A program made the position numbers and the translations under genes. From assembly GCF_000968015.1 (NCBI RefSeq), contig NZ_LACH01000033.1, forward strand, positions 34,032 to 98,031: 64,000 bases of DNA, read 5' to 3'. The stretch is from Pseudomonas fluorescens. Lineage in GTDB: Bacteria > Pseudomonadota > Gammaproteobacteria > Pseudomonadales > Pseudomonadaceae. Below, piece by piece: positions 57,113 through 64,000 of this stretch; position 1 is the stretch's first letter, and the number at the start of each line of letters is the position of its first letter. Below the pieces are notes generated by a model. It ran no database searches and was not told the DNA's origin. It was given only the letters and a program-made list of their open reading frames with translations.

Positions 57113-57580
57113 ATGACCGCCGTACTCGATACACTCGTCGCGGTGCGGCGAACCGCAATGGACCTGCTCGCGCGACGCGAGCACGGTCGAGTCGAGTTGA
57201 CGCGTAAACTGCGTCAACGCGGCGCCCTCCCAGAAATGATCGACACGGCACTCGACCGTTTGACGGAAGAAGGTCTGCTGTCCGAATCCCGTTATCTCGA
57301 AAGCTTTGTTTCCTACCGTTCCCGTTCCGGTTATGGCCCTTTGCGTATTCGCGAAGAGTTGAGCCAGCGCGGCCTGCAACGTACCGACATCGAACTCGCT
57401 TTGCGCGAGAGCGGTATCAACTGGCAGGAACAACTGGAAGACACCTGGCGGCGAAAGTTTTCCGGGCATTTACCGATAGACGCCCGGGAGCGTGCCAAAC
57501 AAGGCAGGTTCCTGAGTTATCGGGGATATTCCATGGAAATGATCAGCCGCTTGTTCAGCGGCCGAGGGATGGACGATTGA
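57113..57580 (+). CDS. recX: Regulatory protein RecX
   Basis: Inhibits RecA filament extension. The 155-residue, Arg-rich, three-helix-repeat protein has [20 protein letters not shown] and [15 protein letters not shown], typical of RecX. It is in an operon with recA, so it is also under SOS control. An intrinsic terminator follows. Confidence 0.95.
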   Translation: MTAVLDTLVAVRRTAMDLLARREHGRVELTRKLRQRGALPEMIDTALDRLTEEGLLSESRYLESFVSYRSRSGYGPLRIREELSQRGLQRTDIELALRESGINWQEQLEDTWRRKFSGHLPIDARERAKQGRFLSYRGYSMEMISRLFSGRGMDD

Positions 57581-57583
57581 CTG

Positions 57584-57621
57584 AAACGGCTCGCTATTTC
57601 GATAGCGGGCCGTTTTTTTTG
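57584..57621. terminator. Terminator after recX
   Basis: ACGGCTCGCTATTTCGATAGC GGGCCGT-type stem (57584-57612, with one internal mismatch) with eight T. It separates the convergent recX and LOG-family genes. Confidence 0.82.
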
Positions 57622-57622
57622 C

Positions 57623-58741
57623 TTACGTAACCTTGGACGTTTCCCGCGAGCGCTGTTGCGCCTGAGGTTGGGATTGCGCCCAGTTTTCCGGCAGGTTGAT
57701 GTAGTCCACCAGTTCCCGCAGGCGTCCATGATCACGGGCGTTGAAGGTGAAGGCGAGTCGAGCCAGGTGGCTGAACTGCGGTTCGTCGTGTTCCTCTCCG
57801 CTGTAAGCATGTTGATGGAAATGATCGCTCAGACACAGGTCGGCAAATGCCCCTTGCATGTGTTCGAGCGCCTGGTCGCTGAGCTTGTGATTCATGCGGA
57901 TCACGAATTGATGCTTGAGCCAGCGGCTGGAGTGGAAGTTGCTGTAGAACTGGTTGATCTGCTCCACAGCCTCTTCCGCGCTGTAGACCAGACTGACGAG
58001 TTTCATATCGGTCGGCAGGATGTAGCGGTTTTCCTCCAGTTGATGGTGAATGAAGTCCAACGCGCCTTGCCAGAACTTGCCGCCGGGAGCGTCAAGCAAT
58101 ATCACGGGCACCAGCGGGCTTTTGCCAGTCTGGATCAGTGTCAGCACTTCCAGCGCTTCATCCAGGGTACCGAAACCGCCGGGGCACAGGACCAGCGCAT
58201 CGGCTTCCTTGACGAAGAACAGCTTGCGAGTAAAGAAGAAGTGGAAGGGCAACAGGTTGGTAGTGCCATTTACGGTGGGATTGGCATGCTGCTCGAAGGG
58301 CAGGGTGATGTTGAATCCCAGGCTGTGTGCCAGGCCGGCACCTTCGTGCGCCGCCGCCATGATGCCGCCACCGGCACCGGTGATGACCATCAGGTCTGAG
58401 CGCGCCAGCGCGGCGCCAAGCTCCCGGGCCAGACCGTACAACGGATGTTCTATCGGTGTTCGGGCCGAGCCGAAAACGGTGACTTTGCGGCGCCCCCTGA
58501 ACTGCTCCAGAACACGGAAAGCGTGCTCCAGTTCGCGTAGGGCTTGCAGGGTGATCTTGGCATTCCAGCGGTTGTGATCTTCCTGGGCCATGCGCAGCAC
58601 GGTCAGGATCATGTCGCGGTAGATCGGGATGTTCGGGCTGTTGGGTGAAACCAGGTTGAGTTGCTCTTCGACCTTGCTGATGAGGTCGTGGCCGCTTTCT
58701 TCAAAATGACGGCTCAGGAGGTCATTCGGTTGGTAAGGCAT
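57623..58741 (-). CDS. LOG-family protein (nucleotide 5'-monophosphate nucleosidase type)
   Basis: A 372-residue protein of the LOG/lysine-decarboxylase-like family. It has the GSARTPIEHPLYGLARELG segment, the TGAGGGIMAAAHEGA loop and the family signature PGGFGTLDE. Characterised members cleave nucleoside 5'-monophosphates; the substrate here is unknown. The start MPYQPNDLLSRHFEESG at 58741 with GGAGAAG upstream is preferred to the longer frame. It is convergent with recX. Confidence 0.88.
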   Translation of the reverse strand: MPYQPNDLLSRHFEESGHDLISKVEEQLNLVSPNSPNIPIYRDMILTVLRMAQEDHNRWNAKITLQALRELEHAFRVLEQFRGRRKVTVFGSARTPIEHPLYGLARELGAALARSDLMVITGAGGGIMAAAHEGAGLAHSLGFNITLPFEQHANPTVNGTTNLLPFHFFFTRKLFFVKEADALVLCPGGFGTLDEALEVLTLIQTGKSPLVPVILLDAPGGKFWQGALDFIHHQLEENRYILPTDMKLVSLVYSAEEAVEQINQFYSNFHSSRWLKHQFVIRMNHKLSDQALEHMQGAFADLCLSDHFHQHAYSGEEHDEPQFSHLARLAFTFNARDHGRLRELVDYINLPENWAQSQPQAQQRSRETSKVT

Positions 58742-59104
58742 CAACTTCTCCTTCCATACAGGCTCTGTTTTTCCCTTGGATGAAGGAAACATTCGCACGA
58801 CAAGACGTGCAATGGGCAGCCCTTTCCTGCCCTGAAAATTGAACGTGAACACTATGAATCTAGACCCTCGCGGAGGTTTCCGCTGACTTGATCATTGCGC
58901 CGCAAAGTCTTTCCTGGCAACCGCTTATTGGCGACTTGCAAGGTGCTTTCACCGCTCGTCTGAACGCCAGGCGAGTGTCCGACAGTCTGATTTACTAAAT
59001 GACAGGCACGACGACAACTTTGCGTCAAAGGCAGGACGCACGGTACAAGCGGTTCAAGGATTTTATCGCTCAAGCAAGGGCGAGGTGCAGGGAGGCGGGA
59101 AGCG
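58742..59104. other. Intergenic region between LOG gene and small RHH-like ORF
   Basis: 363 bp with no supported gene. It carries the LOG-gene promoter on the minus strand. An open frame from 58999 overlaps the next gene in another frame and has no family features. No hairpin, box or repeat was recognised. Confidence 0.4.
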
Positions 59105-59299
59105 ATGGCCAGAGTCATTCTGGAGATCGATACGCAATTGTATCGATTACTGAAGTCATCGGCCGAGACCAATCATTTGAGTCTCGAAGAAGAGTGCTGC
59201 CGGCGGCTGGAGGGGGCCGACCGACGTTCACGTTATTTGCAGGCGTTGCTGGCAGAACTGCGCGCCGAGGATGAACAGCGGCGCGCCAATTCCCAATGA
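59105..59299 (+). CDS. Small protein, possibly ribbon-helix-helix
   Basis: A 64-residue ORF with a strong GGAGGCGGGA before its ATG. The N-terminus (MARVILEIDTQLYRLLKSSA, then SLEEECCRRL) resembles RHH antitoxins of the FitA/VapB kind: a short beta strand, then two helices. No toxin partner is adjacent. The C-terminal part is charged and helical. Function unknown; it ends next to the convergent PA3611-like gene. Confidence 0.6.
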   Translation: MARVILEIDTQLYRLLKSSAETNHLSLEEECCRRLEGADRRSRYLQALLAELRAEDEQRRANSQ

Positions 59300-59725
59300 T
59301 TACTTCTTCTTGGTCGGAGCCGCTTTCGGGCAATCCGATTCCTGATAGCTGGCGGAGCCGACTGAGCGGTTGGTCTTCACCTCAGTGAAGTCGTAACGCA
59401 TCACCGCGCCCTTGGCCATCAGTTTGCGGAACGATGGGTTGTTGCATACAGAGGCACCAAGCTGGAAATACACGGCTTTGGGGTCGGCACGCATCTTGTT
59501 GGCGTGGCTGCTTTGTACGCTTAGATGGTTGATCAGCGTGTTGCCTTCGACGGTGTAGCCCTGATCAAGAATGTCTTCGTTGATCGCCCGTGGAGTACCA
59601 ACACTGCTTTGTGTGGCGACGTTTCGCAGCTCTCGGTTGAGATTCTGCTCACTCAAGGATGCAGCCTGAGCGCTGAAGGACGACGCCAGCAAAATGGCAG
59701 CGGTGGGAACGATAAGGCGCAGCAT
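59300..59725 (-). CDS. Secreted PA3611-like quorum-sensing-regulated protein
   Basis: A 141-residue precursor with a signal peptide (MLRLIVPTAAILLASSFSAQA) and two Cys in the mature part (SVCNNP, ESDCPKA) that could pair. It resembles the PA3611 family, annotated as a quorum-sensing-regulated virulence factor in P. aeruginosa, where the gene lies in the same recA region. The role in a fluorescens-group species is not known. The start at 59725 has AGGAG upstream. Confidence 0.82.
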   Translation of the reverse strand: MLRLIVPTAAILLASSFSAQAASLSEQNLNRELRNVATQSSVGTPRAINEDILDQGYTVEGNTLINHLSVQSSHANKMRADPKAVYFQLGASVCNNPSFRKLMAKGAVMRYDFTEVKTNRSVGSASYQESDCPKAAPTKKK

Positions 59726-59914
59726 GAAACTCTCCTGGTTCAGTGACTGGTGGTTCGACCCGTCACATGACTGTGCGTTCAGTGGCGGCGAATTATAGGG
59801 GACGAGGCCTGGACGGTACAGGCTTGCGCCGGCTGCTCTGATAAACTGCCGCCACTTTCTGCCCTGCCGAGTGTTTTTCGTGTCGATTTTCTTCCCCTGC
59901 CGGCGTTGCCTGCA

Positions 59915-60649
59915 ATGAACCCTGCAACCCCACGCTTTGCTGCAAACGCAGTAGCCCGCTTGCGCGATGAGCGAGAGGAAGAGGGCATCAAGCCGATTCA
60001 GGCCCGAGGCTGGAGGGCACCGCGTTGCCGAGCCTGCCGTGTGATCGAGAGCCACTGCCTGTGCGCCTGGCGCCCGCAAGTCGAGGCCCGCTCTGGCGTG
60101 TGCCTGATCATGACCAACAAGGAAGTGTTCAAGCCGAGCAACACCGGTTGGCTGATCGCCGATGTGGTGCGCGACAACCATGCGTTTATCTGGTCGCGTA
60201 CGGAAGTTGATGAGCAACTGCTGGCGCTGCTGGCCGATCCGCAATGGCAGCCCTATCTGGTGTTTCCGGGTGAGTACGTCGAACCCGAGCGTGTCACAAA
60301 CAGCGTCGATGCCGATAGTTCGAAGCGTCCGCTGTTCATTCTGCTGGATGCCACTTGGACAGAAGCCCGGAAGATTTTTCGCAAAAGCCCCTACTTTGAT
60401 CGGCTTCCGATTCTGAGCCTGTTGCCCGAGAAGCTGTCGCGGTACCGGTTGCGCCGATCGACCCGTAGCGAGCATTTATGCACAGCCGAAGTGGCGGCGT
60501 TGTGTCTCGATCTGGCGGGTGATACCGAGGCTGCGTCGGCACTGGACGCCTATTTCGACGTGTTCAGCCAACATTACCTTGATGCCAAACATCAGCTTGA
60601 AATGAATGTTGCAACACCGGCACACGCCGAGCTGATGCCTTTTGTGTAA
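59915..60649 (+). CDS. DTW-domain tRNA-uridine aminocarboxypropyltransferase
   Basis: Probably adds the acp group from S-adenosylmethionine to a tRNA uridine (E. coli TapT/YfiP type). The 244-residue protein has four Cys in CRACRVIESHCLCAW, a zinc-like site near the N-terminus, then LLDATWTEARKIFRKSPYF, the DTW motif region, and TRSEHLCTAEVAAL. The start could be the ATG at 59915 or a TTG at 59906; no good ribosome binding site is visible. Confidence 0.87.
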   Translation: MNPATPRFAANAVARLRDEREEEGIKPIQARGWRAPRCRACRVIESHCLCAWRPQVEARSGVCLIMTNKEVFKPSNTGWLIADVVRDNHAFIWSRTEVDEQLLALLADPQWQPYLVFPGEYVEPERVTNSVDADSSKRPLFILLDATWTEARKIFRKSPYFDRLPILSLLPEKLSRYRLRRSTRSEHLCTAEVAALCLDLAGDTEAASALDAYFDVFSQHYLDAKHQLEMNVATPAHAELMPFV

Positions 60650-60914
60650 AACGGCGCCCCTGTCACACGCTGATTGTCGCCCATACTGCAAAGAACTGTA
60701 CCGGCCATGCACCTTGACCACCCCGGCTTCGCTGGGCATGCTTGGCGCCGATTAGGGCGCGGCCAAAGTTTGATACGCCGTATTCTTTACGTGGATAGCC
60801 ATGTGATTGGCGTTGAACGTGCCCTGTTGGTACAGCTCCGTGGCTGTACCTCGAGTTGTTTTGGTGAAGCCTGAATGCATCGGGCGTCCCATAAAAAACA
60901 GGATCATTTGAAAA

Positions 60915-61562
60915 ATGGCCACATACGAAATCCTGATTGCCGATGACCACCCTCTTTTTCGTAGCGCCCTGCATCAAGCGTTGACCTTGGGCCTGGGCCC
61001 GGAAGTCCGTCTGGTGGAAGTGGCAAGCATTGCCGAGCTGGAAACCCGTCTGGACGAGAAGTCCGATTGGGATCTGGTGCTGCTGGACCTGAACATGCCG
61101 GGGGCCTACGGTTTTTCAGGGCTGGTGCTGCTGCGCGGTCAGTATCCGCAGATTCCGGTGGTCATGGTGTCGGCTCAGGAAGAAGCCTCGATCATGGTCA
61201 AGTCCCGTGAATTTGGCGCCAGCGGCTTCATCCCCAAGTCCAGTGATCTGAGCGTCATCCAGAAAGCCGTACGCGCGGTACTCGATGGTGATGTGTTCTG
61301 GCCGCCCCAGGCATTCGAGGCAGTCAGCGTTTCCGCCGAAGCCAAGGCCGCCAGCGAAGGGCTTGCGAGCCTGACGCCTCAGCAGTTTCGTGTCCTGACG
61401 ATGGTTTGTGAAGGCTTGTTGAATAAACAGATTGCCTACGAGCTGAGCGTTTCCGAAGCGACGATCAAGGCGCATGTGACGGCGATCTTTCGCAAGCTGA
61501 ATGTGCGGACCCGGACCCAGGCCGCCTTGCTGCTGCAACAACTTGAGTCAATTTCGAGCTAA
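60915..61562 (+). CDS. erdR: Response regulator, LuxR/NarL family (ErdR-like)
   Basis: A 215-residue two-domain regulator. The receiver has the acidic pocket D10-D11 (IADDHPLFR), phosphoacceptor D58 (LVLLDLNMPG) and a conserved K (FIPKSS). The C-terminal LuxR HTH has LTPQQFRVLTMVCEGLLNKQ and SEATIKAHVTAIFRKL. It matches ErdR of P. aeruginosa, which acts in ethanol-oxidation control; no sensor kinase is adjacent. The upstream 265 bp holds its promoter but no site was recognised. Confidence 0.88.
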   Translation: MATYEILIADDHPLFRSALHQALTLGLGPEVRLVEVASIAELETRLDEKSDWDLVLLDLNMPGAYGFSGLVLLRGQYPQIPVVMVSAQEEASIMVKSREFGASGFIPKSSDLSVIQKAVRAVLDGDVFWPPQAFEAVSVSAEAKAASEGLASLTPQQFRVLTMVCEGLLNKQIAYELSVSEATIKAHVTAIFRKLNVRTRTQAALLLQQLESISS

Positions 61563-61640
61563 TCAGGCGCGGCACGTTCACGCTTTTTTGACTTTGCTTA
61601 ATCTAGCTTTCCCACTTCCTTTTGGTCAGTTGCCTACTTT

Positions 61641-62003
61641 ATGTCACCTTTCAAAGGCCAAACCGGCCTAAAACGCATCCTCAACGCCTCCGGTTATTCG
61701 CTGGACGGCCTGCGCGCAGCCTTCACCGGCGAAGCGGCCTTTCGGCAACTGGTGTTGCTCAACGTCATATTGATTCCGCTGTCGTTCTTCCTGAACGTCA
61801 GTCGCGTTGAACAGGCGTTGCTGATTGCCGTCTGCCTGTTGGCGTTGATTGTCGAATTGCTCAATTCGGCAGTGGAAGCGGCCATCGACCGCATTTCCCT
61901 TGAATTGCACCCGTTATCCAAGAATGCCAAGGACATGGGCAGCGCCGCTCAGTTTGTCGCCTTGAGCATGATCGCGCTGGTCTGGGCGGTCATCCTGCTT
62001 TAA
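61641..62003 (+). CDS. dgkA: Diacylglycerol kinase
   Basis: Small integral-membrane kinase that recycles diacylglycerol to phosphatidate. The 120-residue protein has three membrane segments and the catalytic signature LIVELLNSAVEAAIDRIS. It follows erdR by 78 bp and overlaps the end of the convergent finR gene by four bases. Confidence 0.95.
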   Translation: MSPFKGQTGLKRILNASGYSLDGLRAAFTGEAAFRQLVLLNVILIPLSFFLNVSRVEQALLIAVCLLALIVELLNSAVEAAIDRISLELHPLSKNAKDMGSAAQFVALSMIALVWAVILL

Positions 62004-62926
62004 GCGATGGTAGGTAGAACGATCTCGTCGCTGCGCTGAACCCCAGCGGTAAAAGCGCGGCACAGGTCGAGGAATTCACGCATCGCCGACGTCTGATATT
62101 TCTGTTTGTGCCAGATGAAATAGAACTGCCGCGCCAGATCCAGATCCGGCGTCTCCACGGGCACCAGGCTGCCACGGCGGAATGCATCGCGCAGTGCCAG
62201 GCGAGAAATGCAGCCAATCCCCAACCCGGACTCCACCGCACGTTTGATCGCTTCGGTGTGTTCCAGTTCCAGCCGGATATTCAGCGAGCTGCGATGGTGA
62301 CGCATGGCCTGGTCAAAGGTCAGTCGCGTGCCAGAACCCTGTTCCCGCAGAATCCAGGCCTCGTGGGTCAGCTCTTCCATGGTCGCCGTGCCGCGCTTGG
62401 CCAGTGGATGCTGGGGCGCACAGAACACCACCAATTCATCCTCGACCCAGCTCTGCACTTCGATGTCTGGATGACTGCAGTCGCCTTCGATTAGACCCAG
62501 ATCAATTTCATAGTGGGCGACTTGCTGCACAATGTTGGCAGTGTTCTGCACGTGCAGCTTCACCTGGCTTTCCGGATGGCGCTGCATGAAGCTGCCGATC
62601 AGCAAGGTGGCCAGGTAATTGCCGATGGTCAGGGTCGCGCCGACCGCCAGAGAGCCGAATCCCGACTTGCCATTGAGCAAGTCTTCGATTTCTTTGGACT
62701 GGTCGAGCAACGCCACCGCTTGCGGCAGCAACTGTTTGCCGAGGGCGTTGAGGCTCAGCCGTTTGCCGGCGCGGTCGAACAGCTGGCAGCTGGACTGACG
62801 CTCTAGCTCGGTGATCGAGGTACTCGCCGCCGATTGCGAGAGGTTGAGCAGACCCGCAGCACGGGATACGCTTTCCTGCTGGGCGACGGCGACGAATACT
62901 TGAAGTTGACGGAGAGTAAATCGCAT
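62000..62926 (-). CDS. finR: LysR-family regulator FinR
   Basis: A 308-residue LysR protein starting MRFTLRQLQVFVAVAQQESV at 62926, with the HTH VSRAAGLLNLSQSAASTSIT. In pseudomonads FinR activates the adjacent divergent fpr gene under superoxide or osmotic stress. A longer open frame reaches beyond 62926 but runs antisense to fpr and is not real. A GATAA-CCC-TTATC palindrome lies in the finR-fpr gap. Confidence 0.92.
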   Translation of the reverse strand: MRFTLRQLQVFVAVAQQESVSRAAGLLNLSQSAASTSITELERQSSCQLFDRAGKRLSLNALGKQLLPQAVALLDQSKEIEDLLNGKSGFGSLAVGATLTIGNYLATLLIGSFMQRHPESQVKLHVQNTANIVQQVAHYEIDLGLIEGDCSHPDIEVQSWVEDELVVFCAPQHPLAKRGTATMEELTHEAWILREQGSGTRLTFDQAMRHHRSSLNIRLELEHTEAIKRAVESGLGIGCISRLALRDAFRRGSLVPVETPDLDLARQFYFIWHKQKYQTSAMREFLDLCRAFTAGVQRSDEIVLPTIA

Positions 62927-62938
62927 ATCGATATAACC

Positions 62939-62992
62939 GATAACCCTTATCTTAATAATCCAGTTAACAGATATTGTCGCTGCCATTAGAAT
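62939..62992 (+). promoter_or_regulatory. fpr: fpr promoter with candidate FinR site
   Basis: -35 TTAACA (62964-62969), a 17 bp spacer and -10 TAGAAT (62987-62992) form a good promoter. Just upstream, GATAA-CCC-TTATC (62939-62951) is a perfect palindrome 25 bp before the -35 end, suitably placed for a LysR activator. Confidence 0.72.
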
Positions 62993-63076
62993 GCGATGCA
63001 ATTGCGCACAGCAGCTCATTTTTTGCAGAGCAGGCGCAGAGCACGCGCAGACAAAATCTCCAGGAGTCCCACGTAC

Positions 63077-63856
63077 ATGAGCAACATGAACCACGAGCGT
63101 GTCCTCAGTGTTCATCACTGGAACGACACTCTGTTCAGCTTCAAGTGCACCCGCGACCCGGGCTTGCGCTTCGAGAACGGTCAGTTCGTGATGATCGGCC
63201 TGCAACAGCCCAACGGCCGGCCGCTCATGCGCGCTTACTCGATTGCCAGCCCGAACTGGGAAGAGCATCTCGAGTTCTTCAGCATCAAGGTGCCTGATGG
63301 CCCGCTGACTTCCCAGTTGCAGCATCTGAAGGAAGGCGACGAGATCATCATCAGCAAAAAGCCTACCGGCACGCTGGTGCTGGATGACTTGAAGCCTGGT
63401 AAACATTTGTACCTGCTCAGCACCGGTACCGGTCTGGCGCCGTTCATGAGCGTCATCCAGGACCCGGAAACCTACGAGCGTTTCGAAAAAGTGATCCTGT
63501 GCCACGGCGTACGTTACGTCAACGAAGTCGCTTACCGCGAGTTCATCACCGAGCACTTGCCGCAGAACGAGTTTTTCGGCGATGCCCTGCGTGACAAGTT
63601 GATCTACTACCCGACCGTGACCCGCGAGCCGTTCGAGAACGAAGGTCGCCTGACCGACCTGATGCGCAGCGGCAAGCTGTTCAGCGACATCGGTCTGCCG
63701 CCAATCAACCCTCAGGACGACCGCGCGATGCTGTGCGGCAGCCCGAGCATGCTCGACGAGACCAGCGAAGTGTTGAACAGCTTCGGCCTGAAAGTGTCGC
63801 CGCGGATGCGTGAGCCGGGTGATTACCTGATCGAGCGCGCGTTCGTCGAGAAGTAA
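63077..63856 (+). CDS. fpr: Ferredoxin-NADP+ reductase
   Basis: FAD enzyme that exchanges electrons between NADPH and ferredoxin or flavodoxin, supporting iron-sulfur repair and oxidative-stress defence. The 259-residue protein has the FAD-binding RPLMRAYSIAS, the NADP-binding YLLSTGTGLAPFMSVI, and the conserved GSPSMLDE near the C-terminus. The ATG at 63077 follows CAGGAG. It is divergent from finR. Confidence 0.96.
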   Translation: MSNMNHERVLSVHHWNDTLFSFKCTRDPGLRFENGQFVMIGLQQPNGRPLMRAYSIASPNWEEHLEFFSIKVPDGPLTSQLQHLKEGDEIIISKKPTGTLVLDDLKPGKHLYLLSTGTGLAPFMSVIQDPETYERFEKVILCHGVRYVNEVAYREFITEHLPQNEFFGDALRDKLIYYPTVTREPFENEGRLTDLMRSGKLFSDIGLPPINPQDDRAMLCGSPSMLDETSEVLNSFGLKVSPRMREPGDYLIERAFVEK

Positions 63857-63872
63857 GTACACCGCATCACTG

Positions 63873-63913
63873 AAAAGCCCCCATAGCCTGTGCAGGCAAT
63901 GGGGGCTTTTTTA
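63873..63913 (+). terminator. fpr terminator
   Basis: AAAAGCCCCCAT pairs with ATGGGGGCTTTT around a GC-rich loop, with a T tract at the end. Confidence 0.88.
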
Positions 63914-63928
63914 TGCCCGACGCAAACC

Positions 63929-63977
63929 TTGTAGGAGCTGTCGAGTGAAACGAGGCTGCGATATTTTGATCTTGTTT
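63929..63977. repeat. Pseudomonas intergenic repeat after fpr
   Basis: TTGTAGGAGCTGTCGAGTGA...GAGGCTGCGATATTTTGAT belongs to the 'TGTAGGAGCTGC...GGCTGCGATCTTTTGAT' family scattered in P. fluorescens-group genomes. The gap runs to the end of the window without a gene. Confidence 0.7.
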
Positions 63978-64000
63978 TTAAAAATCAAAGTCAAAAGATC

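Noticed and set aside
58999..59274. 91-codon frame overlapping the small RHH-like ORF
   Set aside because: Low-complexity Arg/Thr start, no good ribosome binding site, and it conflicts with the ORF at 59105, which has a strong one.
59300..60475. 391-codon extended form of the PA3611-like protein
   Set aside because: The extension is antisense to the DTW gene, and the signal peptide begins at 59725.
62000..63862. 620-codon extended form of FinR
   Set aside because: The N-terminal half is antisense to fpr; the LysR family start is at 62926.

Overview
The window is chromosomal DNA of a Pseudomonas, most likely of the P. fluorescens group. The gene order is the Pseudomonas housekeeping order (glnD-map-rpsB-tsf-pyrH-frr-uppS-cdsA-dxr-rseP-bamA-skp-lpxD-fabZ-lpxA-lpxB-rnhB-dnaE-accA-tilS-pyrG-kdsA-eno-ftsB-ispD, then ispF-truD-surE-pcm-nlpD-rpoS-rsmZ-fdxA-mutS). 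The base composition is GC-rich, and the REP-type repeats (GTAGGAGTGAGCCTGCTCGCGAT and GTGGGAGCAAGCTCGCTCCCAC) are typical of this group. Identifications come from reading translations and motifs; no database search was run.

Region 1 (1-29018) is a dense core block: nitrogen sensing (glnD, partial), N-terminal Met removal, translation factors, UMP kinase, ribosome recycling, isoprenoid and phospholipid precursors, envelope biogenesis (RseP, BamA, Skp, lipid A enzymes), the replicative polymerase, acetyl-CoA carboxylase alpha, tRNA-Ile lysidinylation, CTP synthase, KDO8P synthase, enolase, FtsB and IspD. Many genes overlap by ATGA or share stop and start bases, indicating tight operons. Region 2 (29019-40819) holds a formaldehyde detoxification module (LysR regulator, adhC, fghA), the ispF-truD-surE-pcm-nlpD-rpoS run, the Gac/Rsm small RNA gene rsmZ with its GacA upstream element, fdxA and mutS.

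Region 3 (about 40820-55387), between mutS and cinA-recA, is a Mu-like contractile R-type tailocin (phage tail-like bacteriocin) cluster: LexA-like repressor, operator array and promoter, leader RNA with a terminator, holin, tail terminator, DUF2635 protein, sheath, tube, a tail assembly chaperone with a programmed -1 frameshift, tape measure with 41-residue repeats, gpN-like and gp44-like hub proteins, spike, wedge proteins gp46, gp47 and gp48, tail fibre, fibre chaperone, GH19 endolysin and a nested Rz/Rz1 spanin pair. No integrase, terminase, portal, capsid or replication gene is present, so this is a dedicated killing particle and not a prophage. The repressor has the Ala-Gly, Ser and Lys features of RecA-stimulated self-cleavage, and recA itself, with a LexA box, lies just downstream.

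Region 4 (55462-64000) returns to core genes: cinA/pncC, recA, recX, a LOG-family protein, a small RHH-like ORF, a secreted PA3611-like protein, a DTW-domain tRNA modification enzyme, the response regulator erdR, dgkA, and the divergent finR/fpr oxidative stress pair.

The most interesting material is the control of the tailocin. A promoter lies inside an array of ATGCAT-NN-ATGCAT operators. It is followed by a long leader with an intrinsic terminator and a 36-codon basic ORF, and by further terminator-like hairpins inside the structural operon. That layout suggests an antitermination step that I do not recognise as described. No tRNA, rRNA, CRISPR array or IS element was found.
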